Below are positions 18,573-27,607 of a stretch of DNA of 64,000 bases, in pieces. The translations under genes and the position numbers were made by a program. The stretch spans positions 248,001 to 312,000 of the forward strand of contig JANWKT010000017.1 of NCBI GenBank assembly GCA_025451235.1. Direction: 5' to 3'. The DNA is from Flavobacteriales bacterium (lineage in GTDB: Bacteria; Bacteroidota; Bacteroidia; CAIKAF01). The stretch's first letter is position 1, and every line of letters begins with the position of its first letter. The notes beneath the pieces are model-generated. The model did no database searches, had not been told where the DNA came from, and saw only the letters and a program-made list of their open reading frames with translations.

Positions 18573-20753
18573 TTATTTGATGATCAATTCTTTGCTTGAC
18601 CTATTCTCGCCGGCAGTTAATCGTAAAATATACATGCCTGGTTTTACATGGACTTGAATAGAGGTATTGATCTCGTTATGTACATTGATGACTTGATTAT
18701 AGATGGTTTCTCCTAACACATTCATGACTTCCATCCTCATTTCACCTACATAATCAAAACTACCCGTAACGGTAAACATACCGTTCGAAGGATTTGGATA
18801 AACCTGGGTGGCGTATAAACCAATTTCATCTTGTATGTTGTTGAAGGAAGCAATCGTAACGGTAGAAGTGGAGGTGCAATTTGCGGCATCCGTTACTGTT
18901 ACAGTATATACTCCGGGAGCCAGGTTGGTCGCTGTGGCGGCTGTTCCACCCGAAGGTGCCCAGGAATAGGTATATCCTCCTGTTCCACCAGAAGCGGTAA
19001 CTGTAGCACTTCCATCGTTACAAGCCGCACAACTTTCATTGGATGAAGCGGTAATACTGGAAGAGGGTGGGCTTGGATTGACAATGGTTACGCTATCTGT
19101 TTCGGTGCAAAAACTCATCTGGTCAGTTACCGTTACATAATAAGTTCCAGCCGCTAATCCATTTTCCGTAACGCCTGTGCCTCCGCTACTCCAGCTATAA
19201 GTAAAAGGTCCACTTCCGGTAGTGGTCACACTCGCTGTTCCATCCAACAATCCGCATCCTGCAGGTGTTGATCCGGTTGAGGTAATAATATCAGGTGGAC
19301 ATAAGTCCATCATATGAGGCCGGATCATATAAGATTTTGCAAAGGCTCCGCCATAGTCTTCATTATTACCCCATGGGCTTTGTGGATTGGTGGGCCAATC
19401 CACCCATGTTCTGTTAGTCGTAAAAATGGAATTGGTTAATCCAACGGCAATTGTTGAGTCAAATTCTACAACTGTAATTGCATAATTTCCTGGGTTGATG
19501 ATATACTCCCCTCCATCCATAGGAATGGTATAGAAATCAGCAGAATCATCCGGATATAGCAAGGTATCTGTATAAGCAACAATGGTACTTGGAAATCCAC
19601 CAGACATGGCCCATACAACGGCCCCAAAACGTTCACCGGTATGTCCTTGTGTATAATATACATCAATACTGGTTAACCTGGCTTGGTTATAGATGGCAAA
19701 CTCTTGTCCAAGAAAACCGCCATTTCCAGCCCCAATTCCTAATTGGCTCACAGCTGTGCCATCATCCCGGGCATACGTGGAGTCGGTGATAACCACCGTT
19801 TTGGTGATGGTATCATTCAGACCGTTTTCATCACTTGGTGTTGATACTGGGAAAAACTTCAAGGTATAAGTTCCTGCGACTGCCGGAGGGGTCCATGTGC
19901 CGGCATTAAAATTAGCATTAGCGCCAATAGCCAGGTTCTGCAGAGGACTTGTATTGGTATAGATCTGGGTCATTGCACCATCGTATACATTTACTTTCAT
20001 CCCAACATTGGTAAGTGCATTAACGCCTACATTAGCAATTGTACCCATCAATGGAAGAGGAGAAACCTGGATTTTGGGTATCATTGTATATTCTGATACT
20101 GTATCGGCATTGGTTACCTGTGCATCATGATAAAAAAAGGACTCTACTTTAATATCATCAATCACCAGTAAGAATTGATCGTTTGAAGGATTTCGGAATC
20201 CTACATATACACTTTGACCGGCATATGCGCTTAAGTTATATTGACGGTTGATCCAGGTGGTTTGTTCTGCAGGAATAGAAAACACAACCGTTGAATTGGT
20301 GATTTGATTTCCAATCACCCCCCCACCTCCGGTAGGGGGACCTGAAGCCGATGTCATAATTCTTACCTCATAACCATCCGGATAAGAGGGGTCGTATGCC
20401 CTGGCATTCCATGACAATATGGTAGTAGCCGATATGGGTCCGATCAACGGGGTCCACATCCAATCGTTGGACTGGGCAACCGGGTTATACCATGAAGTGG
20501 AGAAAGCGACCGCATCCACCACACTCAGCCCAAAATCCTCCCTCACCTCCCAGGCTTCATTTACCCAGCTCACGGTTGCGTTAGGAACAAGGGTATCCAC
20601 ATTTCTCTTCACAAAGCCAGCTCCGAATTGCCATGATCCAGGAGGATCACCAAGTGGAGAGGGCCCAAAATCTTCGTAGAATAATACTTGCGAAAATCCC
20701 TGGGCTGAAAATGCCAAACCAATGGCAAAAATGATCAGTTTAATTTTACACAT
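18573..20753 (-). CDS. T9SS-secreted protein with anchor-J-like domain and SprB-type repeats (copy 1 of tandem pair)
   Basis: The start is at 20753, which gives a 726-residue protein with signal peptide MCKIKLIIFAIGLAFSAQGFSQ. The longer frame to 20849 would begin inside the terminator of the neighbouring gene. Residues about 23-205 form a jelly-roll, choice-of-anchor-J-like domain (FSTSWYNPVAQSNDWMWTPL, YVGFRNPSNDQFLLVIDDI). A spacer domain follows, then two SprB-type repeats at about 505-640 (PAGCGLLDGTASVTTTGSGP; ESCAACNDGSATVTASGG). The end is a type A sorting domain, VYPNPSNGMFTV ... KELIIK, which directs export through T9SS and surface anchoring. It is a close paralogue of the next gene upstream. 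Adhesive or cell-surface function is inferred. Confidence 0.85.
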   Translation of the reverse strand: MCKIKLIIFAIGLAFSAQGFSQVLFYEDFGPSPLGDPPGSWQFGAGFVKRNVDTLVPNATVSWVNEAWEVREDFGLSVVDAVAFSTSWYNPVAQSNDWMWTPLIGPISATTILSWNARAYDPSYPDGYEVRIMTSASGPPTGGGGVIGNQITNSTVVFSIPAEQTTWINRQYNLSAYAGQSVYVGFRNPSNDQFLLVIDDIKVESFFYHDAQVTNADTVSEYTMIPKIQVSPLPLMGTIANVGVNALTNVGMKVNVYDGAMTQIYTNTSPLQNLAIGANANFNAGTWTPPAVAGTYTLKFFPVSTPSDENGLNDTITKTVVITDSTYARDDGTAVSQLGIGAGNGGFLGQEFAIYNQARLTSIDVYYTQGHTGERFGAVVWAMSGGFPSTIVAYTDTLLYPDDSADFYTIPMDGGEYIINPGNYAITVVEFDSTIAVGLTNSIFTTNRTWVDWPTNPQSPWGNNEDYGGAFAKSYMIRPHMMDLCPPDIITSTGSTPAGCGLLDGTASVTTTGSGPFTYSWSSGGTGVTENGLAAGTYYVTVTDQMSFCTETDSVTIVNPSPPSSSITASSNESCAACNDGSATVTASGGTGGYTYSWAPSGGTAATATNLAPGVYTVTVTDAANCTSTSTVTIASFNNIQDEIGLYATQVYPNPSNGMFTVTGSFDYVGEMRMEVMNVLGETIYNQVINVHNEINTSIQVHVKPGMYILRLTAGENRSSKELIIK

Positions 20754-20825
20754 ATATATAGGTTTTGATAAGGCAAAAAATGGTATCCATGATGAAGATA
20801 ATATTTTAATAAATGAAGGTGCTGT

Positions 20826-20873
20826 TTTCAAGCAAAAAAAAAGGCCCAAAACGGGCCTTTTTTTTGCTTGAAA
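20826..20873 (-). terminator. Strong intrinsic terminator between tandem T9SS genes
   Basis: The core stem pairs GGCCC with GGGCC across an AAAAC loop, extended by A/T tracts and outer arms TTTCAAGC/GCTTGAAA. It sits 7 bases after the stop of the upstream copy, so the two paralogues are probably separate transcripts. Confidence 0.9.
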
Positions 20874-20879
20874 TTATTC

Positions 20880-23063
20880 TTATTTGATGATCAATTCTTT
20901 AGTTGTTCTGTTTTCACCAGCAGTCAATCTCAAAATATATACGCCTGGTTGTACATTTATCTGAATGGAAGTATTGATCTCGTTGTTTACACTCATTGAT
21001 TGCGTGTAAACGATTGCTCCCAATACGTTGATCACTTCAATTTTGATTTCTCCTACATAGTCAAAAGTACCATTCACAGTAAACATACCGTTAGATGGAT
21101 TTGGATAAACCTGAGCGGTATATAAACCAATTTCATCTTGTATACTGTTGAAGGAAGCAATGGTAACAGTAGCAGTAGAGCTACAGTTAGATGCGTCTGT
21201 TACAGTTACGGTATATACTCCTGGAGCCAGGTTGGTAGCTGTTGCCGCGGTTCCACCGGAAGGAGCCCATGAATATGTATATCCACCTGAGCCACCTGAA
21301 GCGGTAACAGTAGCACTTCCATCATTACAACCAGCACAACTTTCATCAGATGAAGCGGTGATATTGGATGAAGGGGCATTAGGGTTCACCACCGTTACGG
21401 TATCAGTTTCAGAACAGCCGCTATAGGTATCTGTTACGGTTATATAATAATCTCCAGCTGACAATCCGGTTTCTGTTGTAGTAGTTCCGCCACTGCTCCA
21501 GCTATAGGTAAATGGTCCAGATCCTGTGGTAGAAACTGTTGCAGTTCCATCAGAAAGGCCGCAACCTGCTGGAGTAGGATTGGTTGTTAAAATAATATCA
21601 GGAGGGCATGGAGGTAAAATAGTTGGCCGGATTACATATGATCTTGCGAAACCAGCTCCATAATCTTCATTATTTCCCCATGGAGTGAAAGGATTTGCTG
21701 CCCAATCAACCCAGGTTCTGTTATTGGTAAATATAGACAACGTAAGTCCAACTTGAACAGTGGAGTCAAATTCTACCACAGTAACTGCATAATTTCCGGG
21801 GTTCATTAAATATTCACCTCCATCAATAGGTATTATATAATAATCAGCAGAATCGTCAGGATACAGGAGTGTATCCGTATAGGCTACAATTGCATTTGGA
21901 AATCCACCAGCCATATCCCATACAACAGCTCCATAACGAGCCCCAGTGTAACCTGCAGTGTAATATACACCAACGCTGGTTAACCTGGCAGGGTTATAAA
22001 TAGCAAATTCTTGTCCAAGAAATCCACCGGTTCCTGCGCCGATTCCTAATGCACCAACAACAGTTCCGTCATCACGGGCATAAACATCATCAGTGATTAC
22101 AACGGTTCTTGTGATCGTATCATTGATGGATACCTGGTCAGTTTCTGTCAATGTTGGATAGAATTTCAAAGTATAGATATCAGGTATTGCTGGCGGAGTC
22201 CAAGTACCGGCATTGTAAGACATGGTAGTGGAGGTTGGCTGACTGCCTGTCAATGGGCTGGTAGTTGTAAATATCTGGGTCATTGAACCATCATAAACGG
22301 TTACTTCCAAACCAACATTTGTAATTGACAATAATCCGCTGTTGGTAATTTCCCCGGTTAAAGGTAATGGTGAAACCTGCGACTTAGGGATCAGGGTATA
22401 TTCTGTTACGGTATCAACAGAGGTTAAGTTAGCATCGTAATTAAGAGGCACCTCAACCTTAATATCATCAATTAAGAGTAAAAATTCATCTACAGAATTG
22501 TTTCTATAAGCAATATAGATAGATTGTCCTGCATACGCATTCAGGTTTACATTTCTAGCCGTCCAGGTAGTATTTTCTGCTGCTATTGAAAAGACGGTGG
22601 TTGAATTGGTGATCTGATTACCAATCACTCCAGTACCTCCCGTGGGTGGCCCCATAGCGGAAGTCATCACTCTTACCTCATACCCATCCGGATAAAGAGG
22701 ATCGTAAGTAACGGCATTCCATGAAAGTACAGCATTTGCCGGCAATGGACCAATCAATGGGGTCCACATCCAGTCATTGGCGGTACCCGCTGGGCTGTAC
22801 CATGAGGTAGAAAAGGCACAGGAATCAGTTACATTATTTGCAAAATCTTCTCTTCTTTCCCATGCTTCGTTCACGTAGCTTACCGAGCCTGCCGGTGCTC
22901 CGTTGTCTACATTACGTAAAAGCCATCCCGGAGGCATAACCCATGACCCAGGACCAGTCCCTCCAGGTATGTTCTCAAAATCTTCAAGGAACAATACCTG
23001 CGTAAATCCTTGACCCGAAACAGTCAACAGAACAGCAAGAATAATAAGTCTAAGTTTTTTCAT
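20880..23063 (-). CDS. T9SS-secreted protein with anchor-J-like domain and SprB-type repeats (copy 2 of tandem pair)
   Basis: The 727-residue protein has signal peptide MKKLRLIILAVLLTVSGQGFTQ and the same order as the downstream copy: anchor-J-like jelly roll (FSTSWYSPAGTANDWMWTPL), a Cys-poor middle domain with AIYNPARLTSVGVYYTAGYTG, two SprB-type repeats (PAGCGLSDGTATVSTTGSGP; ESCAGCNDGSATVTASGG) and a type A T9SS sorting domain (VYPNPSNGMFTV ... KELIIK). The copies match in domain order and length within one residue, indicating tandem duplication. SprB-type repeats occur in gliding adhesins and other large surface proteins of Bacteroidota; a role in attachment is inferred, not shown. Confidence 0.85.
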   Translation of the reverse strand: MKKLRLIILAVLLTVSGQGFTQVLFLEDFENIPGGTGPGSWVMPPGWLLRNVDNGAPAGSVSYVNEAWERREDFANNVTDSCAFSTSWYSPAGTANDWMWTPLIGPLPANAVLSWNAVTYDPLYPDGYEVRVMTSAMGPPTGGTGVIGNQITNSTTVFSIAAENTTWTARNVNLNAYAGQSIYIAYRNNSVDEFLLLIDDIKVEVPLNYDANLTSVDTVTEYTLIPKSQVSPLPLTGEITNSGLLSITNVGLEVTVYDGSMTQIFTTTSPLTGSQPTSTTMSYNAGTWTPPAIPDIYTLKFYPTLTETDQVSINDTITRTVVITDDVYARDDGTVVGALGIGAGTGGFLGQEFAIYNPARLTSVGVYYTAGYTGARYGAVVWDMAGGFPNAIVAYTDTLLYPDDSADYYIIPIDGGEYLMNPGNYAVTVVEFDSTVQVGLTLSIFTNNRTWVDWAANPFTPWGNNEDYGAGFARSYVIRPTILPPCPPDIILTTNPTPAGCGLSDGTATVSTTGSGPFTYSWSSGGTTTTETGLSAGDYYITVTDTYSGCSETDTVTVVNPNAPSSNITASSDESCAGCNDGSATVTASGGSGGYTYSWAPSGGTAATATNLAPGVYTVTVTDASNCSSTATVTIASFNSIQDEIGLYTAQVYPNPSNGMFTVNGTFDYVGEIKIEVINVLGAIVYTQSMSVNNEINTSIQINVQPGVYILRLTAGENRTTKELIIK

Positions 23064-23222
23064 ATGTACGGCGTTTTTTTTGAGGATGTAAAAATAATAG
23101 ATTTATCCGGATTTATACTGATCCGATCATAGTTTCTGAGTGAAAACCTAGGTAAAATAGGTAAATAGACCTATAAATAGGCTAATGGTAGGTGATGCGA
23201 ATGCGTTTTTATTTGGAGGAAT

Positions 23223-24149
23223 TTACTCCTGCACTTTATATTTTTTGCCGGCTCCTTTTTTAAAGGAAAAGGTGCGTTGGATGTTGAAGCCAAAATGAAT
23301 ATCTCCATCCAGCCAATCATGCGTTGTTTCGCCAATAAAGGTTTGATCGAAAGTGGCCTGGGTATTGCTTAGCATGAATTGAAATACATGGCCTCCCGTT
23401 TCCCAGTCAACACCAATGGAAAGAGGGCCCTTAATAGGTAAACTATTTACATCCGCAAAATTCTGACCTGACACCGGCCAGAAATACTCAGCGGTAATCG
23501 CAACCCTGTTAGACACCCTGAACTTACCTGCAAATCCCAGATGGAAAGTAGTGTTTTGGTCTTCATTCAAAGGGACCAGGTTGCGGTGCAAAACGGTAGG
23601 AGAGAGCTGGAAAGAGAACCACCTGCAGAATTTCCGTGCCCATAAAATTTGATAGCAATAGGTAAGTCTGGAGGAAAAATAATTATTTCTATCAGGGTCT
23701 GAAAAGTTCACGGTAGAAATTCCCATGCTGGCATAGAGATCAATCGTAAACGGAAATGACTTGGGACCTTTGCTTTGTCTTAAAATCTGATATTTGATCG
23801 ACCCATCCCAAATCTTCAGATAATTACTTCGTCCAACCCCAATGCATAACCTACCATCGTGAAAAGGCAAGGTATATTCCAATCCAATCCTAATACCCGC
23901 AAGGTCTAAACCAAAAAGATCAACTACCCCACCTCTAAAACTTCCAAATCTATGTTGGATCATGAACAACAATTCTCCTTTTCCTGGCATTTCAACCGAT
24001 TGGCCGTTGATGATCCTAACACCTTTAAAAGTTCCAGAGGTATACTCTTTTTGTTTAGGAGTGCTAGCTTCGAGTTCATCTAAAAGCCCCTGGGAATAAG
24101 AGACAGAAGATAGAAAGGAGAGAGCAATAAATAAGTAAACTTTTCTCAT
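23223..24149 (-). CDS. DUF5777-family outer-membrane beta-barrel protein
   Basis: The 308-residue protein has a signal peptide (MRKVYLFIALSFLSSVSYSQ). Next comes a plug-like N-terminal segment GTFKGVRIINGQSVEMPGKGELLFMIQHRFG, then alternating strands rich in aromatic girdles (GGHVFQFMLSNTQATFDQTF near the end). The sequence RFGSFRGGVVDLFGLD matches my memory of the DUF5777 family. It is last in a four-gene minus operon with a cytochrome-type lipoprotein, a YceI protein and an OB-fold protein. A porin or a receptor for the products of that operon is possible; no substrate is evident. Confidence 0.7.
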   Translation of the reverse strand: MRKVYLFIALSFLSSVSYSQGLLDELEASTPKQKEYTSGTFKGVRIINGQSVEMPGKGELLFMIQHRFGSFRGGVVDLFGLDLAGIRIGLEYTLPFHDGRLCIGVGRSNYLKIWDGSIKYQILRQSKGPKSFPFTIDLYASMGISTVNFSDPDRNNYFSSRLTYCYQILWARKFCRWFSFQLSPTVLHRNLVPLNEDQNTTFHLGFAGKFRVSNRVAITAEYFWPVSGQNFADVNSLPIKGPLSIGVDWETGGHVFQFMLSNTQATFDQTFIGETTHDWLDGDIHFGFNIQRTFSFKKGAGKKYKVQE

Positions 24150-24158
24150 AGGCCAACT

Positions 24159-24542
24159 TTAATTATTAGGATAGCCATTTTGGATCCATATTTCCAAGGT
24201 TCTAATTTCACAATCGGTCAGTTTAGGCCTGTCTTTAGGCATAGGAGTATATCCCGCTACATGGTTGATCGAACTAATGAAGGTGGTAGAACCTGTACTT
24301 AAATAAGCTGAGATATTTGCGTATCCTTCCCAGCTTTGATTACTACCGCTAATGGGGGCTGTTGAGTTACTATGACAATCAAAACATTTATTGCTGATAA
24401 TATAAGTAACTTGGTCGCTGTATTTAACATCTGCCGTATCGCAGATACCCTGTGGATAAAGGTGTTCCTCGCTGTCATAATAACATCCGCTGTTCACCAG
24501 CAGCAGAGAACAAAAAATCCCAATACCCAACAGTTTTTTCAT
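24159..24542 (-). CDS. Small c-type cytochrome lipoprotein
   Basis: The 127-residue protein has a lipoprotein signal ending in a lipobox (LLLVNSGC), so Cys20 would be acylated. A single CxxCH haem site, CFDCH, lies near residue 54, and a late Met in GYTPMPKDRPKLTD is a typical axial ligand. The closing Trp-Ile-Gln-Asn-Gly pattern is common in Bacteroidota cytochrome domains. It probably carries electrons in the periplasm or at the outer membrane. It is 9 bases from the DUF5777 gene and 5 bases from the YceI gene, so the set is surely cotranscribed. Confidence 0.8.
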   Translation of the reverse strand: MKKLLGIGIFCSLLLVNSGCYYDSEEHLYPQGICDTADVKYSDQVTYIISNKCFDCHSNSTAPISGSNQSWEGYANISAYLSTGSTTFISSINHVAGYTPMPKDRPKLTDCEIRTLEIWIQNGYPNN

Positions 24543-24547
24543 ACACC

Positions 24548-25087
24548 CTATTGTTTAGCAAGAATAACATTTACGGTTATTTCAATCTCACTTGAAATAT
24601 TTTTCACTTTATCATTTTTAATACCATAGTCTTCCAATTTTATTTTGAAAGTAGACTTAAGGGTAACATTGGTGCCACTTACAGTGGCAGTGCCGGCCGC
24701 TTTTACGTCTTTAGTAACCCCGTGAATGGTTAATTTACCTGATACGGTAACACTCGCAGTTCCCCCTTGGGCATAATGCACATCACCATTGTTATCTATC
24801 TTACCCTCAAAGGTCGATTTAGGATAAGTGTCTGACTGCATATAATTATCGTTGAAGTGAGTTTGCATTAAAGATTTGTCGAATTCAAATGATTTAATGG
24901 CGACGATAAATGCAAGATTGCCATTGGATGCATCCAATAAAGCTGTTGCCTGATTGTTTTTAGCATCGATATCTTCTAATGTTGCATGAGAATGAAAACT
25001 AATGTTTCCGGTGCTTGTCTTGTACTTTTGGCCAAATGCTGCTCCGCTAAGAGCAATAAAGGCGATAACGGTGATAATTCTTTTCAT
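24548..25087 (-). CDS. YceI-family periplasmic lipocalin-like protein
   Basis: The 179-residue protein has a signal peptide (MKRIITVIAFIALSGAAFGQ). A YceI beta-barrel follows: GNISFHSHATLEDIDAKNN near the N-terminus, FEFDKSLMQTHFNDNYMQSDTYPKSTFEGKI in the middle and GVTKDVKAAGTATVSG near 120. YceI proteins bind isoprenoid or fatty-acyl chains in a hydrophobic pocket in the periplasm. With the cytochrome and barrel genes downstream, a lipid- or quinone-linked envelope redox role can be proposed but is inference. Confidence 0.85.
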   Translation of the reverse strand: MKRIITVIAFIALSGAAFGQKYKTSTGNISFHSHATLEDIDAKNNQATALLDASNGNLAFIVAIKSFEFDKSLMQTHFNDNYMQSDTYPKSTFEGKIDNNGDVHYAQGGTASVTVSGKLTIHGVTKDVKAAGTATVSGTNVTLKSTFKIKLEDYGIKNDKVKNISSEIEITVNVILAKQ

Positions 25088-25101
25088 GTTTTTTTAATTA
25101 T

Positions 25102-25569
25102 TTATTTGACTGGTGATCCCTTCTTAAGTTTAATATCCCCCCTTGCCGTGCTATCCCCCATTGAAATGAGAATGGGATCTGCCGGTAGATAGGTGATATA
25201 GAGTGCTTTTATGGTCACTTCTTCTCCTACCTTCAAATTCTTTGCCATTTCATTGTACCGGGCATACATTTCTATGGTAATGGTTGAATTTTTGCCTTCA
25301 TCCATGATAACCGAGGTGATGCTATCACCAGGGATCGTACTACTGACCTTACCCTTGATCTCAAGCACTTTATCATTATATTTTTTATTCACAGCTGTAT
25401 CCAGCTTTTCACACTCGCTGATCAGGTCCACAGCGGTTACCTGAAAATCAGCCTTTTTATTTTCAATGTCGGGATTCTTTTTATTGTATACAAAGAAATA
25501 TACATACACAGCTCCTGCAATTAAGAGCGTAAGGATGAATATGAGTATGAACGCTGTACGTCTTTTCAT
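25102..25569 (-). CDS. Membrane-anchored OB-fold (tRNA_anti-like) protein
   Basis: The 155-residue protein has one N-terminal membrane anchor (residues about 5-28) and an extracytoplasmic OB-fold with the pattern YNDKVLEIKGKVSSTIPGDSITSVIMDEGKNSTITIEM. This matches the tRNA_anti-like domain family that in Bacteroidota is usually attached to the envelope and has no known nucleic-acid role. It is the first gene of the four-gene operon, 14 bases before yceI. Confidence 0.7.
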   Translation of the reverse strand: MKRRTAFILIFILTLLIAGAVYVYFFVYNKKNPDIENKKADFQVTAVDLISECEKLDTAVNKKYNDKVLEIKGKVSSTIPGDSITSVIMDEGKNSTITIEMYARYNEMAKNLKVGEEVTIKALYITYLPADPILISMGDSTARGDIKLKKGSPVK

Positions 25570-25734
25570 GGTAAGATGAATTAGTTACGACCAAAATAAG
25601 TAATATTATTTAAATCCAAGAATTATCCATTAAGAACACATGTATTAAAATTCCAAAAGATTTGATTTTTGAAGTATTTAGAGGAAAGCGGTTTGAACCA
25701 GATTATTAATTTTGATCAAAATTTTATGTAAACC

Positions 25735-26253
25735 ATGATACTAAGCGGAATTGAAATCCAAAAACAGTTGGGCAGCAACATTAAGATCACTCCTTACCAT
25801 GAGTCACAATTGAATCCCAATAGTTATAATCTTACCTTACATGATGAGCTTCTGGTGTACGACAATGAGGTGCTGGATATGAAAAAACAAAACACTGCTT
25901 CCACCATTATTTTACCCAAGGAAGGAATGACCCTGAAGCCTGGCAAGTTGTATTTGGGCCGTACGGTTGAATATACAGAAACTGATAAGTATGTACCCAT
26001 GTTGGAAGGCAGAAGCTCAATAGGGCGTTTGGGATTGTTTGTGCATATTACCGCTGGGTTTGGAGATGTAGGATTTTCAGGATATTGGACCCTTGAAATG
26101 TTCTGTGTTCAGCCCATTAAGATATATCCAGGCATTCAGATCTGTCAGATATTTTACCATAGCATTGAAGGGAATTATGAGTTATATGCAAGTGGAAAAT
26201 ATCAAAAAAACAGTGGTATTCAGCCAAGCTTGTTATTTAAAGATTTCGAATAG
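25735..26253 (+). CDS. dcd: dCTP deaminase
   Basis: The 172-residue protein shows the dUTPase/Dcd trimer motifs: NPNSYNLTLHDELLVY (about 30), the substrate-binding EGRSSIGRLGLFVHITAGFGDVGF (about 90-113) and GYWTLEM (about 116), where the Glu is the catalytic base. It deaminates dCTP to dUTP for dTTP synthesis. Length is a little short of the E. coli enzyme but typical of Bacteroidota. A -7-like TAATTTTG lies at 25707-25714, followed by a perfect palindrome TTTTGATCAAAA. A hairpin terminator follows the gene. Confidence 0.9.
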   Translation: MILSGIEIQKQLGSNIKITPYHESQLNPNSYNLTLHDELLVYDNEVLDMKKQNTASTIILPKEGMTLKPGKLYLGRTVEYTETDKYVPMLEGRSSIGRLGLFVHITAGFGDVGFSGYWTLEMFCVQPIKIYPGIQICQIFYHSIEGNYELYASGKYQKNSGIQPSLLFKDFE

Positions 26254-26270
26254 TACGATTCCATCCAAAC

Positions 26271-26308
26271 AAAAAGCGCATCCAACATAAGTCAGATGCG
26301 CTTTTTTT
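26271..26308 (+). terminator. Intrinsic terminator after dcd
   Basis: The 12-base arms AAAAAGCGCATC and GATGCGCTTTTT enclose a 12-base loop, followed by a T-run. It ends dcd. Confidence 0.9.
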
Positions 26309-26516
26309 GTAAACATAACACCGCAGATTTTTATATTTTAAGAAGGAATAATCAACAGGTTTCCAATTTAAAATTATGAATATTTTTTGATTTTACAAAT
26401 CCTTCCCGCTTTGTGGCAGCAAATAAGTTTGTCCAATGCCTGCCTAGGGAAGGTTTAACGATCCTACTGAATAATTTTTTAGCCCAGGAAAGGGGCACTC
26501 TCCTACTGAAGGATCA

Positions 26517-27587
26517 CTATGCTTTGAACTTTTTAAGCGTAAACGAAAATGTTGAACCCCTGCCCACGGTACTTCGGACATTAATGGATTGTTGATGTGA
26601 TTCAAGAATGTGCTTTACAATGGATAATCCTAGACCAGTTCCCCCCTGGTGCCTTGATCTGCTTTTATCTATCCTGTAAAATCTTTCAAACAAACGTGGT
26701 AAATGTTTTTCATCAATTCCGGGTCCATCATCCGCTACTTCAATCAATATATTTTGGTCCATATCGTAAAAGGCCAGTTTGGTATTGCCTTTTTCATTGC
26801 CATAAACAATAGAATTTACGATTAAATTGGTAAATACCTGCTTGATGCTATGTTTATCAGCATAGACCCAAAAGGGTTTTGAATATTCTTCTTTAAACGA
26901 GAGCAAAACACCTCTTTGCTGGGCCTTTATCTCCTGCATGTCCATTACTTCTTTTGCCAGCTTAACTACATCAAACTTCTCCATTTCCAGATGCATTCTG
27001 CTTGACTCGAGTTTATGGATAGTGTCAAGATCTTCAACAAGCGATATCATTCTCTCTACATTTCTTTCGGTGTTCTGAAGGTACTTTTCCATCATTTCTT
27101 TATCCTCTGCACCGCCATCAATAAGGGTTGTAATATATCCCTGGATATTAAAAATAGGGGTTTTAAGCTCATGCGAAAGATTACCAATAAACTCTTTTCT
27201 ATACTCTTCCAATTTCTTGAGCTCATCGATTTCTTCTTTTTTATCTCTGGCCCATTCCAATACGTCATTATTTACATCCGAAATAATGTCCTCACTATCT
27301 TTGATCCGATTCTTCAAATCATCCTTTTGATTCTTGATCTTTAATTGGTGGATTGATTTGTATATAAGCTTGATCCTTCGGTATATAAACGACTCTAAGG
27401 CAATATTAAACGCAAAATACGTGATCAGAAAAAAGGCGAAGGCGGCCCCAACAAGCAACCATAGATTAAAAGCCTTTAGTACAAGATAGTAACCAATACA
27501 AACAAGAGCAACTAAAACAATGGTTACAATAACAGATACATACAATGATATCTGCTTGGGGGTGGCATTTCTTTTGGTAATGGTCAT
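26517..27587 (-). CDS. Sensor histidine kinase, PhoR-like
   Basis: The 356-residue kinase has two membrane segments (about 14-36 and 41-63) with a very short loop between them, so it lacks a large periplasmic sensor. A coiled coil (about 85-130) follows, then HisKA with phospho-acceptor His139 in GNLSHELKTP. The HATPase domain has the N box (NLIVNSIVYG), G1 (DDGPGIDE), F box (LFERFYR) and G2 (GGTGLGLSIVKHIL). The paired regulator gene lies 20 bases upstream. The pair resembles PhoR/PhoB of phosphate signalling. The absence of a PAS domain and of pho genes nearby leaves the signal open. Confidence 0.9.
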   Translation of the reverse strand: MTITKRNATPKQISLYVSVIVTIVLVALVCIGYYLVLKAFNLWLLVGAAFAFFLITYFAFNIALESFIYRRIKLIYKSIHQLKIKNQKDDLKNRIKDSEDIISDVNNDVLEWARDKKEEIDELKKLEEYRKEFIGNLSHELKTPIFNIQGYITTLIDGGAEDKEMMEKYLQNTERNVERMISLVEDLDTIHKLESSRMHLEMEKFDVVKLAKEVMDMQEIKAQQRGVLLSFKEEYSKPFWVYADKHSIKQVFTNLIVNSIVYGNEKGNTKLAFYDMDQNILIEVADDGPGIDEKHLPRLFERFYRIDKSRSRHQGGTGLGLSIVKHILESHQQSINVRSTVGRGSTFSFTLKKFKA

Positions 27588-27607
27588 TTGTAGAAACTAG
27601 TACAAAG

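Noticed and set aside
20754-20849. Extended N-terminus of the first T9SS protein
   Set aside because: Begins inside the neighbouring gene's terminator and would bury the signal peptide.
21148-21426. Plus-strand 92-codon Val-rich frame
   Set aside because: It is the antisense of the SprB-type repeats; composition follows from the repeats.
26413-26595. Plus-strand 60-codon frame before the kinase gene
   Set aside because: No homology, overlaps the convergent kinase end, and lacks a promoter.
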